Assembly (NCBI RefSeq): GCF_002895925.1
Contig: NZ_NWUO01000001.1
Location: 1 to 64,000 of the forward strand
Origin: Mixta theicola
GTDB lineage: Bacteria > Pseudomonadota > Gammaproteobacteria > Enterobacterales > Enterobacteriaceae
Direction: 5' to 3'
Length of the DNA: 64,000 nt
How positions within the stretch are numbered: the first letter of the stretch is position 1; each line of letters starts with the position of its first letter. This document shows positions 18,627 through 27,325 of the stretch, piece after piece. A program made the translations under genes and the position numbers. The notes under the pieces were generated by a model, which was given only the letters and a program-made list of their open reading frames with translations, was not told the DNA's origin and searched no databases.

Positions 18627-18800
18627 GGCAGGCCCCCTTTTCAGAACCGGACTTGCGGAACGACCTACTCACATTCCGTCGAGAAACTTTTGGTTCTCCT
18701 GGGTTCCGTCCCTTATCTCTGTTACCTGTGTACCCGGTGGATCCTCTCCTTTTGGCACTTCGCCAGTTTGGTCTCCAGAGAGTTATGGCTTGTTAGGTGG
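18627..18800 (-). mobile_element. Possible remnant of a group II intron 3' end
   Basis: Read on the minus strand, this stretch has CGCAAGTCCGGTTCTGAAAA followed by a G-run. It resembles the 3' strand of domain V and the sequence that follows it in bacterial group II introns. The 5' strand of domain V is not evident and there is no reverse-transcriptase frame. The rest of 18801-19335 is AT-rich with no gene; it should contain the hcp promoter. Confidence 0.35.
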
Positions 18801-19335
18801 ATCCATCTGGCAACATCCATAACCAGTACGATTTCGGGGGAACACGTTCACCATTTAGTAATCCACCTGTGGCAATCATTTAAAACGGTGGCAGAGAAAA
18901 CAGGCATATCAAGGAATACTTATTTCTGTTTAAAAAACGAAAAAACGCAATAAATTAATATAAAATAATCAGAATTAGCTATCAGAAACTTGATCTTGAT
19001 AAAGTATTTAAATATGGTTTACACCTCGCTATAAAGCAGCCTGATAACTATCATGAGCTAAATGATAGCGAAATTAATAAACTTATAAATTAACGTAGGA
19101 ATACCACTGGAGTTAACTACTGCAATGAGGCAGGTTATGCATGGAAAATAATAATTAAAAATGAAATCAGTACATTATTTACCTGGATCGAACCGGGGTT
19201 ACTCATTAATTAAATGAGAAAAACAGTAAACTACGCACTTAGTATGGTTTTTAACATCCTTGGTCCTCAAACTCGTGTTATGGTAAATTCTGCTGGCTAA
19301 CACAGGATCAAACAGGGAATTTTAGGGAGCATAGG

Positions 19336-19797
19336 ATGAACAGTACATTTCTTAAAATCGATGGGATCATGGGAGAGTCGAAAGACTCTCTTCATCAGGG
19401 ATGGACTGATGTTGAGAGTTATTCATGGGGAGTATCCAGGAAAGGAGAAGGTTCAGAAACAGGGATGACTAATTACCACCATCTTACTGTCCACTGTCAG
19501 GTGGATAAAGCAACGGCTGCTACACTCTTGTTTGCTTCAAATGGAAACAAAATTAAAAAAGTTGAGTTATCTGCCTGTAAAGCGGGTGGCGAACAAGTGG
19601 AGTATTACCGGATTACGCTGGAAAATGACATTGTCATGGAAGTGCTTCTAAACGAAAGCGGTTCAATGACCGACATTGAGTATGAGTTTCAGGCTGATAA
19701 AGTAAAGTTCCAGTACTGGGAACAGGCGGCGATCGGCAGGCGAGGTGCTGAAACGCGCATGGGGTGGAACATAAAAGATTCTACATCTTATTTTTAG
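19336..19797 (+). CDS. hcp: Hcp-family type VI secretion tube protein (orphan)
   Basis: The 153-residue protein is a complete Hcp domain. It opens STFLKIDGIMGESKDSLHQG with the family signature IxGESxD, then WTDVESYSWGVSR, and ends in the beta-barrel strands YYRITLENDIVMEVLLNESG and the KVKFQYWE segment. Hcp hexamers form the inner tube of the type VI machine and can carry effectors in the lumen. AGGGA lies 10 bases upstream of the ATG. No other T6SS structural genes are in the window, so this is an auxiliary hcp. Its 3' end faces the immunity-like gene across a shared terminator. GC content is far below the backbone, suggesting transfer. Confidence 0.9.
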   Translation: MNSTFLKIDGIMGESKDSLHQGWTDVESYSWGVSRKGEGSETGMTNYHHLTVHCQVDKATAATLLFASNGNKIKKVELSACKAGGEQVEYYRITLENDIVMEVLLNESGSMTDIEYEFQADKVKFQYWEQAAIGRRGAETRMGWNIKDSTSYF

Positions 19798-19814
19798 AAA
19801 AAAGATGATTAATT

Positions 19815-19844
19815 CAGGTGCCTGTTTTTATCGTTAGGCACCTG
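19815..19844. terminator. Bidirectional terminator between hcp and the immunity-like gene
   Basis: CAGGTGCCT and AGGCACCTG form a perfect 9-bp stem midway between the convergent stop codons at 19797 and 19852. A T-rich tail follows on the plus strand and an A/T-rich one on the minus strand. Confidence 0.75.
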
Positions 19845-19851
19845 CATTTTA

Positions 19852-20205
19852 TTAATAGTTCAGGTTTTCAAAAAAATTCGCTGCCGAAAGATATTCAGAT
19901 GATAAGCATGAATTCTCCTCCGCAGTTTCCGCATCAGTGTTCAGTGAGCTAAATATCATCACTTTGCATTTTTTCTTAATGGTTATATTCCATGATTTTT
20001 CTAAATCCAGTATCCTTTCTCTTTCTTTTGGTAAGTGTTCTATTGTCTTTTTTATTGCAACCTCTAATATATGCTTCGAATTTTCTGATTTTTCTATCGA
20101 TTTTTTATTAATTTCATCTAATTGATTAATTTCTGTCTCGGTAAATGCAGCATTAGCATTAAAAGAATAGATGAAAATGAAAAAGATAATTTTAATTACT
20201 TTCAT
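19852..20205 (-). CDS. Exported LprI/DUF1311-like protein, probable immunity protein of the muramidase
   Basis: From the ATG at 20205 the 117-residue product has a signal peptide, MKVIKIIFFIFIYSFNANA, ending in an A-x-A-type cleavage site. A charged helical domain follows, with a Trp (LEKSWN) and two cysteines (KKKCKV and NSCLSSEYL). This is the pattern of LprI-type lysozyme inhibitors (DUF1311). The frame is open 21 codons upstream, inside the effector gene, but the signal peptide fixes the start. The start overlaps the end of the muramidase gene by 14 bases, which implies coupled expression. A periplasmic lysozyme inhibitor made with a muramidase is the expected immunity arrangement; the role is inference. 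Confidence 0.7.
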   Translation of the reverse strand: MKVIKIIFFIFIYSFNANAAFTETEINQLDEINKKSIEKSENSKHILEVAIKKTIEHLPKERERILDLEKSWNITIKKKCKVMIFSSLNTDAETAEENSCLSSEYLSAANFFENLNY

Positions 20206-20839
20206 AGAAGTCAACTCTTCGTTTAAATCTGTCGTTAGGCACAGACGGCCAAATTGATCTATCTGCAATTACACTTCCAAACCCCTTTAAATCACCTGCG
20301 TATGCCATTCGTTGTAAGCATACTCTGCTCTTTGGGTTATAGTCTCCCCAGTAACGCAAATCAACAAGGACTTCTTTTATTTTGCCCGGAATGTTATTCC
20401 ATGCTAAAGATGCTGATATATTTGGGTCGGGATGATACTTTTTGATAGTAAAATCATCTTTGCATATCCTCTCAACATCCTTTTTTATCTCGTCGTAGGT
20501 CAGGATAAATAGGTTTAATTGCTGCTGCTCTGTTATCTCACCAATTAGATCTCTGTTCATAATGAAAAAATTATAAGCGGAGCATCCTTTTATTCTTGCT
20601 CCATTTGCGATTGCCGCAGCCTTTTCTTTTTTTATTCCTGATTTTTTCAGACTAATTAATGCGCTTATTTTTGACCTGTCTCCAAGATCGAACCTCCGGC
20701 CAATTGTTACCCCAGAATTGTTTTTACCGCATGCTGAAGAATTTCCAGGCCAGTGTATTTTTCTTGAATAATCTCTGCTTGATTTTAAATTATTACCTTC
20801 AGATCTGAAAGTTAATATCCCTTCAATAGGCTCCAGCAT
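20192..20839 (-). CDS. Pesticin-like muramidase, probable type VI effector
   Basis: The 215-residue protein is a single lysozyme-like domain matching the pesticin C-terminal enzyme. TFRSEGNN gives Glu14, and GVTIGRRFDLGDRS gives Thr45 and Asp51. The six-residue Thr-Asp spacing equals that of pesticin's catalytic Thr201 and Asp207. SRKIHWPGNSS between them is also pesticin-like. There is no signal peptide and no receptor-binding or translocation domain, so it cannot enter a target by itself as a bacteriocin does. With hcp adjacent, delivery by the type VI system as cargo is the simplest reading. It would cleave peptidoglycan in the periplasm of a rival. The gene is AT-rich like its neighbours and overlaps the immunity-like gene. 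Confidence 0.75.
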   Translation of the reverse strand: MLEPIEGILTFRSEGNNLKSSRDYSRKIHWPGNSSACGKNNSGVTIGRRFDLGDRSKISALISLKKSGIKKEKAAAIANGARIKGCSAYNFFIMNRDLIGEITEQQQLNLFILTYDEIKKDVERICKDDFTIKKYHPDPNISASLAWNNIPGKIKEVLVDLRYWGDYNPKSRVCLQRMAYAGDLKGFGSVIADRSIWPSVPNDRFKRRVDFYESN

Positions 20840-20905
20840 TTTTCCGTCATCCTTTTGGTTAAATTTGTCATATTTTACTTATGGTTTTTTATGAGTCTAC
20901 TTTTT

Positions 20906-20940
20906 GGGAACTGAGTAGAGTAGTCCTGCTCAGTTATCCG
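20906..20940 (+). repeat. Right copy of the 35-bp direct repeat bounding the islet
   Basis: This matches 18592-18626 with one base different. The sequence changes from AT-rich islet to GC-rich backbone here. The following 140 bases, up to the XdhC-like gene, contain no gene. Confidence 0.85.
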
Positions 20941-21079
20941 TCACGGCGTAAGTCTCTCTACCCTGTGGCGCTGGCTGCGCTTTCCGGAACAGAACCTTCA
21001 CCGGCAAGCTAAGCGCAGCGTTTCCCGGCGCACGGGCCAATGGAACGAAAGCTCACGCTAAATATATTACTTCTGTTAA

Positions 21080-22048
21080 TCAGCGCCCGTTTTTAACGCG
21101 CACAATATCCGCCATGATCGCCAGCGCGATTTCCATCGGCGTTTTACTGCCGATAGGCAGGCCAATCGGCGCATGGATACGTTGTAAATCGGTTTCATCC
21201 AGCTCGCCGATGCGGCGCAGACGCGCCAGCCGCTGTCGGCTATTACTGGCGGAGCCCATTGCGCCCAGGTAAAAGGCCGGAGTATTCATCGCTTCCAGCA
21301 GCGCCAGATCGTCCACGCGCGGATCGTGCGTGGCGCAGATCACCGCCGTTTGATCCGTTGCGCCATGCAGCTCCAGATAGCGCGCGGGATGCTGGCTGAT
21401 GCAGCGCAAATGCGGCTGTGGTGAATGATTCTCCTGCAGCTGCTGCCAGAAAGGCTCCCGATGCTCACACACGATCGCCTGCATACCCAGCATCAGCGCC
21501 AGACGCAAACATTCACCGGCCACCGCTGAATAACCCGCCAGCAGCAGCGTTGGCACGCTACCCACCGATAGCGAAACGCTGTCGTGGTCATAGCACAGCG
21601 CGCGCGGCACGCGATTGGTATCGGTTTCCAGCTGCGCGGCCTGTCCCATTACAATCTGCTTGCGCAGGCGATCGCCGCCCGCCAGCGCCTGCTGCAGGCG
21701 CTGAAGATGGCTCAGGCTGGCCGCGTCCGGCGGCAGCCGTTCAATCAGCACGTCCAGTACCCCACCGCACGGCAGCCGGGTAGAAGTCGCCAGCCCGCCA
21801 TCGCCGTAGCGCACCAGCTGGCTGGCGGCGTTAAAGCTCCCCTGCTGTAAGCGGGTAAGAAAATCCTCTTCAATACAGCCGCCGGAAAGCGATCCGCAAA
21901 AATTCCCTTGCTGATTCGCCACCAGCAGCGCACCAGGCGCTCGCGGTGCCGATCCCCAGCTGTGCAATACGGTGCAGAGCCAGACGCATTCTCCCTGCTG
22001 ATGCCACTGTAGCGCGCGGTCGATAACCTGTTGATCGAGTGAGTGCAT
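21080..22048 (-). CDS. XdhC/CoxI-family molybdoenzyme maturation protein
   Basis: The start at 22048 (MHSLDQQVIDRALQWHQQGE, 322 aa) has AGGAGAG upstream and overlaps the stop of the preceding gene (TAATG). The N-terminal XdhC domain carries GSAPRAPGALLVA and the conserved GSLSGGCIEEDF. The C-terminal Rossmann-like half has LLAGYSAVAGECLRLAL, ATHDPRVDD and FYLGAMGSASNSRQR. XdhC proteins bind molybdenum cofactor, help its sulfuration and insert it into xanthine dehydrogenase-type enzymes. No xanthine dehydrogenase subunit genes are in the window. Confidence 0.9.
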   Translation of the reverse strand: MHSLDQQVIDRALQWHQQGECVWLCTVLHSWGSAPRAPGALLVANQQGNFCGSLSGGCIEEDFLTRLQQGSFNAASQLVRYGDGGLATSTRLPCGGVLDVLIERLPPDAASLSHLQRLQQALAGGDRLRKQIVMGQAAQLETDTNRVPRALCYDHDSVSLSVGSVPTLLLAGYSAVAGECLRLALMLGMQAIVCEHREPFWQQLQENHSPQPHLRCISQHPARYLELHGATDQTAVICATHDPRVDDLALLEAMNTPAFYLGAMGSASNSRQRLARLRRIGELDETDLQRIHAPIGLPIGSKTPMEIALAIMADIVRVKNGR

Positions 22049-22197
22049 TATTTCTCTCCTGACAGCATTGACGGCAGATCGACATCGCGCACCAGCATCG
22101 GTTCGCCTTCCACCGGTTCCAGCAGCTTGTGACGGCCGCAAGCGGCGCGATAGCGCGTACTTTCCCCTGCTGCCAGCAGCAGAATTCCAACGGTCAT
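22048..22197 (-). pseudogene. MobA-like cytidylyltransferase with a large internal deletion
   Basis: From the ATG at 22197 the 49-residue product begins with the nucleotidyltransferase signature VGILLLAAGESTRYRAACGR, then HKLLEPVEGEPML. It jumps straight to a C-terminal-looking DVDLPSMLSGEK and stops on the ATG of the XdhC-like gene. Intact MocA/MobA-like proteins of this kind are about 190-200 aa. The missing middle holds the catalytic and substrate sites, so it cannot be active. The preserved frame and overlap suggest a clean in-frame deletion. Confidence 0.65.
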
Positions 22198-22286
22198 AAG
22201 CGTCCCGTTACGTTTCGATAAAAGTTAAGCATAGAACGTCAGACGACAGGGATCCGTCACGCTGGCGACAAATCAGCATAAAGAGA

Positions 22287-22313
22287 AGAAAAAAGGGGCG
22301 ATCAACGCCCCTG
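22287..22313 (-). terminator. Terminator of the aldehyde dehydrogenase gene
   Basis: On the minus strand AGGGGCG-TTGA-TCGCCCCT is followed by a run of six T, just after the aldehyde dehydrogenase stop at 22330. Confidence 0.8.
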
Positions 22314-22329
22314 AAAGGAGGAAATGACG

Positions 22330-23850
22330 TCAGAAAAAGCCGAGCGGATCGATGCTATAGCTGACCAGCAGGTTCTTGGTCTGCTGATAATGATCGAGCA
22401 TCATTTTATGGGTTTCGCGGCCAATACCCGATTTTTTATAGCCGCCGAACGCCGCGTGCGCCGGATAGAGATGATAGCAGTTGGTCCAGACGCGCCCCGC
22501 CTTGATCGCCCGCCCTACGCGCCATGCGCGGTTAATATCACGCGTCCAGACGCCAGCGCCGAGGCCGTAAATCGAATCGTTAGCGATGGCGATTGCTTCC
22601 GCCTCATCTTTAAAAGTGGTAATGCCCACTACCGGACCGAAGATCTCTTCCTGGAACACCCGCATGCTGTTGCTGCCCTTCAGCAGCGTTGGCTGAATAT
22701 AGTAGCCGCTTTGCAGCTGGCCTTCGGTTGGCTCAATGCCGCCGCCGGTCAGGATCTCCGCGCCCTCTTTTTGCGCAATATCCAGGTAAGAGAGGATTTT
22801 ATCAAACTGCTGCTGCGAGGCCTGCGCGCCGATCATCGTCTCGGTATCAAGCGGATCGCCACGTCGGATGGTTTTAATCCGCGCCATTACCGCCGCGATA
22901 AACGGTTCGTAAATCGATTCCTGAATCAGCGCGCGTGATGGACAGGTACACACTTCTCCCTGATTCAGGAAGCCCAGCACCACGCCTTCCGCCGCTTTCT
23001 CAATAAAAGAAGGCTCGGCCTGCATAATATCTTCAAAGAAGATGTTAGGAGATTTACCGCCCAGCTCAACGGTCGAAGGGATCAGGTTTTTCGCCGCCAG
23101 CTCCAGAATATGAGTACCGGTAGCGGTTGAGCCGGTAAAGGCGATTTTGGCGATACGCGGGTTGCCCGCCAGCGCTTCGCCCGCCTCGCGGCCAAAACCA
23201 TGCACCACGTTCAGCACGCCCGCAGGCAACAGGTCGCCCACCAGCTCGGCAAACAGAGTAATAGAGAGCGGCGTCTGCTCGGCAGGCTTCAGCACCACGC
23301 AGTTACCGGCCGCCAGCGCGGGCGCCAGCTTCCAGGCCGCCATCAGCAGCGGGAAATTCCACGGGATGATCTGCCCGACCACGCCCAGCGGCTCGTGAAT
23401 ATGGTAAGCGGCGGTATGCTCATCGATTTCCGCCGCCGTGCCCTCCTGCGCGCGGATACAGCCGGCAAAATAGCGGAAATGATCCACCGCCAGCGGCAGA
23501 TCCGCCGCCAGCGTCTCGCGGACCGGTTTGCCGTTGTCCCAGGTTTCGTGTACCGCGATACGTTCCAGGTTCTGTTCCAGGCGGTCAGCGATTTTCAGCA
23601 GCAGCTGAGAGCGCACCTGCACCGAGGTTTTGCCCCAGCGTTCGGCGGCGGCATGCGCGGCGTCCAGCGCATTTTCAATATCCTGCTGGCCGGAGCGCGG
23701 GAATTCGCCGATAACCGAGCCGTCAACCGGCGATGTATTGGTGAAATATTCGCCGTTAACCGGCGCAACGAATTCACCGTTGATGTAGTTGCCATAACGC
23801 TGCTGCAGCGTTATCAGCGAATCTTTATATCCGGGCCAGGCGTAACGCAT
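22330..23850 (-). CDS. aldB: NAD(P)-dependent aldehyde dehydrogenase (AldB/ExaC-like)
   Basis: The 506-residue enzyme has the full ALDH layout: [20 protein letters not shown] (cofactor site, about 160-180), [24 protein letters not shown] with the general base Glu, and [17 protein letters not shown] with the catalytic Cys (about 300). The C-terminal [13 protein letters not shown] and [14 protein letters not shown] follow. The closest group is the acetaldehyde/short-chain dehydrogenases AldB and ExaC, which oxidise aldehydes to acids in the cytosol. It is a single gene with its own terminator. Substrate range cannot be fixed from sequence. Confidence 0.88.
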   Translation of the reverse strand: MRYAWPGYKDSLITLQQRYGNYINGEFVAPVNGEYFTNTSPVDGSVIGEFPRSGQQDIENALDAAHAAAERWGKTSVQVRSQLLLKIADRLEQNLERIAVHETWDNGKPVRETLAADLPLAVDHFRYFAGCIRAQEGTAAEIDEHTAAYHIHEPLGVVGQIIPWNFPLLMAAWKLAPALAAGNCVVLKPAEQTPLSITLFAELVGDLLPAGVLNVVHGFGREAGEALAGNPRIAKIAFTGSTATGTHILELAAKNLIPSTVELGGKSPNIFFEDIMQAEPSFIEKAAEGVVLGFLNQGEVCTCPSRALIQESIYEPFIAAVMARIKTIRRGDPLDTETMIGAQASQQQFDKILSYLDIAQKEGAEILTGGGIEPTEGQLQSGYYIQPTLLKGSNSMRVFQEEIFGPVVGITTFKDEAEAIAIANDSIYGLGAGVWTRDINRAWRVGRAIKAGRVWTNCYHLYPAHAAFGGYKKSGIGRETHKMMLDHYQQTKNLLVSYSIDPLGFF

Positions 23851-23970
23851 ACCGATTCTCCTGTGGCATTAAATAACAAATGAATAACCATTTATTAACT
23901 TGACCGAATGCGGCAGCTTTGTCAGTCGCCACAGGAGAAAAATGTGAGCCCGGCGGAAAGATTCAGCGTT

Positions 23971-24684
23971 TCAGGCGCTAAGCTGCTCACGCTGGCGCAG
24001 GCTTTGCCAGAAACGCTGTAAAATCAGGCGCGGATTATCGGTGGCTGGCTGGGCGGCAGGATTAAAATTCACCCCCTCCGGCAGGCAGGCCAGCATAATT
24101 TGCGCATCGAATTCCGGATGAAACTGCACCGACAGCGCATGCGGCCCGTAGCGGATAATCTGGCAATCATCGGTGGCGGAACGGGCCAGTACGCGCGCAC
24201 CGGGCGGTGGCGCCAGCACCGTCTGACGATGAGACAGCCAGACCGGAAACGTTGAAGGCAGCGCCTGCAGCAGCGGATCGGACTGCGGGCCAGGCTGCAA
24301 TGTGATCGGTAGCGCTCCCCGCTCCCAGCCGCGCGGATTATCGCCCACCTCGCCGCCCAGCGCATAGGCCATCAGCTGGTGACCATAACAGACGCCAAAC
24401 AGCGGCAGCGCCTGTTCCATTGCAGCGCGCAGCCAGGCGGCGGTGCGTTCGCTCCACTCGGCGTGATCGGTAACCATCGCCCACGAACCGCTCAGAATAG
24501 CGCCGCTGACGGCAGCAAAATCGGGCAGCGTTTCGCCCAGATCGGGGCGGCAGATAATATAGTCGTGTGGCGCGAGGTCCAGCGCATCGATAAACCAGCG
24601 CGCCTGTTCGCCAATGCGTTCGCGCACCGGCGCGGGAGGACGTTCAAGTTGGATAATAGCGAGAGGTAACTGCGTGGGCGTCAT
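23971..24684 (-). CDS. Class I glutamine amidotransferase domain protein
   Basis: The 237-residue protein is a single class I GATase domain. The nucleophile elbow is LFGVCYGHQLMAYALGGEVG (Cys about 98), and SVQFHPEFDAQ supplies the His and Glu of the triad. Stand-alone GATases of this GuaA-like type act on unknown acceptors, often in glutamate or polyamine catabolism (compare gamma-glutamyl hydrolases). It is transcribed alone, divergent from the eamA-like gene. Confidence 0.87.
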   Translation of the reverse strand: MTPTQLPLAIIQLERPPAPVRERIGEQARWFIDALDLAPHDYIICRPDLGETLPDFAAVSGAILSGSWAMVTDHAEWSERTAAWLRAAMEQALPLFGVCYGHQLMAYALGGEVGDNPRGWERGALPITLQPGPQSDPLLQALPSTFPVWLSHRQTVLAPPPGARVLARSATDDCQIIRYGPHALSVQFHPEFDAQIMLACLPEGVNFNPAAQPATDNPRLILQRFWQSLRQREQLSA

Positions 24685-24885
24685 ACCGAATCCTTTTCCT
24701 GTTACGGGAGCGTTTCGGTTGTACAGTATTACAGCTCTGTTGTGGGCTGTCTCATAACTTTTTCTGAGACTTCTGTGCGGGCTGATAATAAGCAGGCAAA
24801 GAAAACGACCGCGCTGACGCTTGTCTGGCTGATGAGACCTGTCATGATAGTTAACGTTTTATTTCGGATAATTAAGGATGGTGTT

Positions 24886-25785
24886 GTGGCTCTGCGTCAT
24901 TTTTTGCTGGTGTTGATGGTGGTCACCATCTGGGCGTTTAATAACGTGGCCATTAAATGGGGCCTGCTCGATCTGCCGCCGTTATTTATGACCTTTATGC
25001 GCTTCGTGGTGGTCGCGCTGGTACTGATCCCCTTTACCCGCATCACGCGCGCCCAGCTGCCCTGGCTGGCGGCGCTGGCGTTTACCTTCGGCTTTATGCA
25101 CTTTTCGCTGCTGTTTGTCGGGATAAGCTATACCGATGCCGGCACCGCCGCGGTACTGGTGCAGCTGGGCACGCCGATCGCCATGCTGCTGGCGTGGGTG
25201 ATATTAAAAGAGAAGCTAACGCTGATCCAGCTGTTCGGCATCGCCATTTCCCTTAGCGGCGTGGTGGTGTTAACCGGCAGCCCGACGATTCCCACCTGGT
25301 GGGTACTGGCGCTGCTCCTGATCAGCGCATGCGGCTGGGCCATCAGCAATCTGATCGTAAAAAAGGCGCCGCCGATTAAGCCATTAACCATGACCGGCTG
25401 GCTGTCGTTTATGGCGATTCCTGTCGTGGGCTTTACCTCCTGGCTGACCGAAGCGCATCAGATTGACGCGCTGCTGCACGCCTCCTGGCGTGGCTGGTTC
25501 GGCATTCTGTATAGCGCTATCGCCTCTTCCGTAGTGGCCTATTCGCTGTGGTATGCGCTGCTGAAAAAATATAACGTCAACCTGATCATGCCCTACTCGC
25601 TGCTGACGCCGGTGCTGGCGGTAATTATGGGCGTGCTGGTGCTGGGCGACAGCATGAATAGGTTCAAAATCATCGGTTCGCTGCTGGTGATTTTCGGCAC
25701 CGCTATCGCGGTGATCAATATTCGTCGTTTACGTATGCACGCCCGCTTCCCCCGTTTGCCGCTATGGCGTAAACGCCAGCCGTAA
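24886..25785 (+). CDS. eamA: EamA-family exporter (O-acetylserine/cysteine exporter-like)
   Basis: The preferred start is the GTG at 24886 (MALRHFLLVLMVVTIWAFNN, 299 aa), with AAGGA 7 bases upstream. The frame opens 48 codons earlier, but that segment has no ribosome site and looks non-coding. The protein has ten membrane helices in two EamA repeats, with the repeat starts VVTIWAFNNVAIKWGL and LLISACGWAISNLIVKK. Length and sequence fit E. coli EamA (YdeD), an inner-membrane drug/metabolite transporter that exports O-acetylserine and cysteine. Confidence 0.87.
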   Translation: MALRHFLLVLMVVTIWAFNNVAIKWGLLDLPPLFMTFMRFVVVALVLIPFTRITRAQLPWLAALAFTFGFMHFSLLFVGISYTDAGTAAVLVQLGTPIAMLLAWVILKEKLTLIQLFGIAISLSGVVVLTGSPTIPTWWVLALLLISACGWAISNLIVKKAPPIKPLTMTGWLSFMAIPVVGFTSWLTEAHQIDALLHASWRGWFGILYSAIASSVVAYSLWYALLKKYNVNLIMPYSLLTPVLAVIMGVLVLGDSMNRFKIIGSLLVIFGTAIAVINIRRLRMHARFPRLPLWRKRQP

Positions 25786-25845
25786 CAGGAAAAAAAGCCC
25801 ATCCATTGCTAAGGTGAAAGAGCAAACGAACTGAGGGAGAAGGAT

Positions 25846-27219
25846 ATGGATAACAACCTGGCGGCACTTTTCTGGCAGCAGCTGTGGCATGCGTTGCAGG
25901 GAGAAACGCCGCCGCCTCCGGTTATCCTGCAGGGATACGAAGCCTTTGCATCAGCTTATCCGGTCAGCGAACTCGCCGCCACCAGCATGGCGCTGGCGGC
26001 GCAATCCGCCGCCGGGCTGGTCAACAACCCGGCAAAAGTGACGATTGATATTCGTCGCGCCTCACGCTGGTTCCAGCATACCTTTCGTCCGATAAACCGC
26101 CCGCTGCCTGCCAGCTGGGACGCCTTCGCTGGCGATTACGCCACCGTTGACGGCTGGATCCGTTTGCACACCAATGCGCCGCTTCACCGTCAGGCGATGG
26201 AGCGCGTGCTGGGGAAACAGCCAGACCGCGCGGCACTGGCCAAAATCGTTGCCGGCTGGCAAAAGCAGGCGCTGGAGCAGGCCGTTATTGATGCTGGCGG
26301 CTGTGCCGCAGAAATGCGTAGCCTGGCCGAGTGGCAGCAGCATCCGCAGGGTAAAAGCGTGGCGCAGGAGGCGCTAATCGCCTGGGAGCCGCAGGCGGAA
26401 GGAGCGCCGCCGGCATGGCAGCGTCCGATAGCGCGCCCGTTGCGCGGCGTTAAGGTGCTGGATCTGACGCGAATTATCGCCGGGCCGGTGGCGACCCGTT
26501 TTCTGGCCGGGCTGGGTGCCGAGGTGCTGCGCCTCGATCCGCCAGGCTGGGAGGAACCTTCGCTGGAAGAAGAGATGATGCAGGGCAAACGCTGCGCGCG
26601 GCTCGATCTGAAAAGCGTGCAGGGGCGTCAGCAGTTTGAGCAGCTACTGGCGCAGGCGGATGTGCTGGTACACGGCTATCGCGCCGATGCGCTGGAAAAT
26701 CTGGGTTACGACAGCGCGCGTCGGCAACAGCTGGCGCCCGGTCTGGTGGATGTCAGCCTGAACGCCTGGGGCTGGAGCGGCCCGTGGCGCAACCGGCGCG
26801 GCTTCGACAGCCTGGTGCAGATGGCCTGCGGCATTGCCGATGCGGGACAGCGCTGGCAGGCCGCCGATGCGCCGTGTCCGTTGCCGGTACAGGCGCTGGA
26901 TCACGCCACGGGCTATCTGATGGCGGCGGCGGTGCTGGAAGGCATGCGCCGACGCGTTGCGCACCGCACCGGCATTACGGCGCGGCTTTCTCTGGCGCGT
27001 ACCGCGCATCTGCTGACCTCGCATCCTTACCCGGCCGCCACGGCGGCAACCGGCCCTGGCCCGGCGCAGCCGCATGATGAAAGCGATACGCTGGAGATCA
27101 CGCCGCTGGGCATCGGTTATCGGCTGCGGCCGCCGCTGTGGCTGCCCGGTACGCCGCTGCTCTGGTCACGCTCCGGCAGCCCGTTGGGTTCAGCCTCCGC
27201 CAGCTGGCTGCCAGCCTGA
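25846..27219 (+). CDS. Class III CoA transferase (CaiB/BaiF family)
   Basis: The 457-residue protein has a family III CoA-transferase core starting near residue 200 (VKVLDLTRIIAGPVATRFLA, GLGAEVLRLDPPG, GKRCARLDLKS, ADVLVHGYRADALENLGYD). The RGFDSLVQMACGIA segment carries the conserved Asp. The first 190 residues are a helical region found in the longer members of the family. GAGGGAGAAGGA precedes the ATG. It is not linked to an acyl-CoA enzyme gene here, so the acid it activates is unknown. Confidence 0.85.
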   Translation: MDNNLAALFWQQLWHALQGETPPPPVILQGYEAFASAYPVSELAATSMALAAQSAAGLVNNPAKVTIDIRRASRWFQHTFRPINRPLPASWDAFAGDYATVDGWIRLHTNAPLHRQAMERVLGKQPDRAALAKIVAGWQKQALEQAVIDAGGCAAEMRSLAEWQQHPQGKSVAQEALIAWEPQAEGAPPAWQRPIARPLRGVKVLDLTRIIAGPVATRFLAGLGAEVLRLDPPGWEEPSLEEEMMQGKRCARLDLKSVQGRQQFEQLLAQADVLVHGYRADALENLGYDSARRQQLAPGLVDVSLNAWGWSGPWRNRRGFDSLVQMACGIADAGQRWQAADAPCPLPVQALDHATGYLMAAAVLEGMRRRVAHRTGITARLSLARTAHLLTSHPYPAATAATGPGPAQPHDESDTLEITPLGIGYRLRPPLWLPGTPLLWSRSGSPLGSASASWLPA

Positions 27220-27325
27220 TAGCGGGCCTGGATTTTGCCCGCCTGCGCCATGCTGGCGGGTCTGTTTCTGGACGTATGCTGTTTAGCAAATACACCCGGT
27301 TATACGAGATCGGTAACGTGTGCGA

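Noticed and set aside
19336..20839. Complete type VI secretion cluster
   Set aside because: Only hcp and cargo-like genes are present; no sheath, baseplate, membrane-complex or ClpV genes lie in the window.
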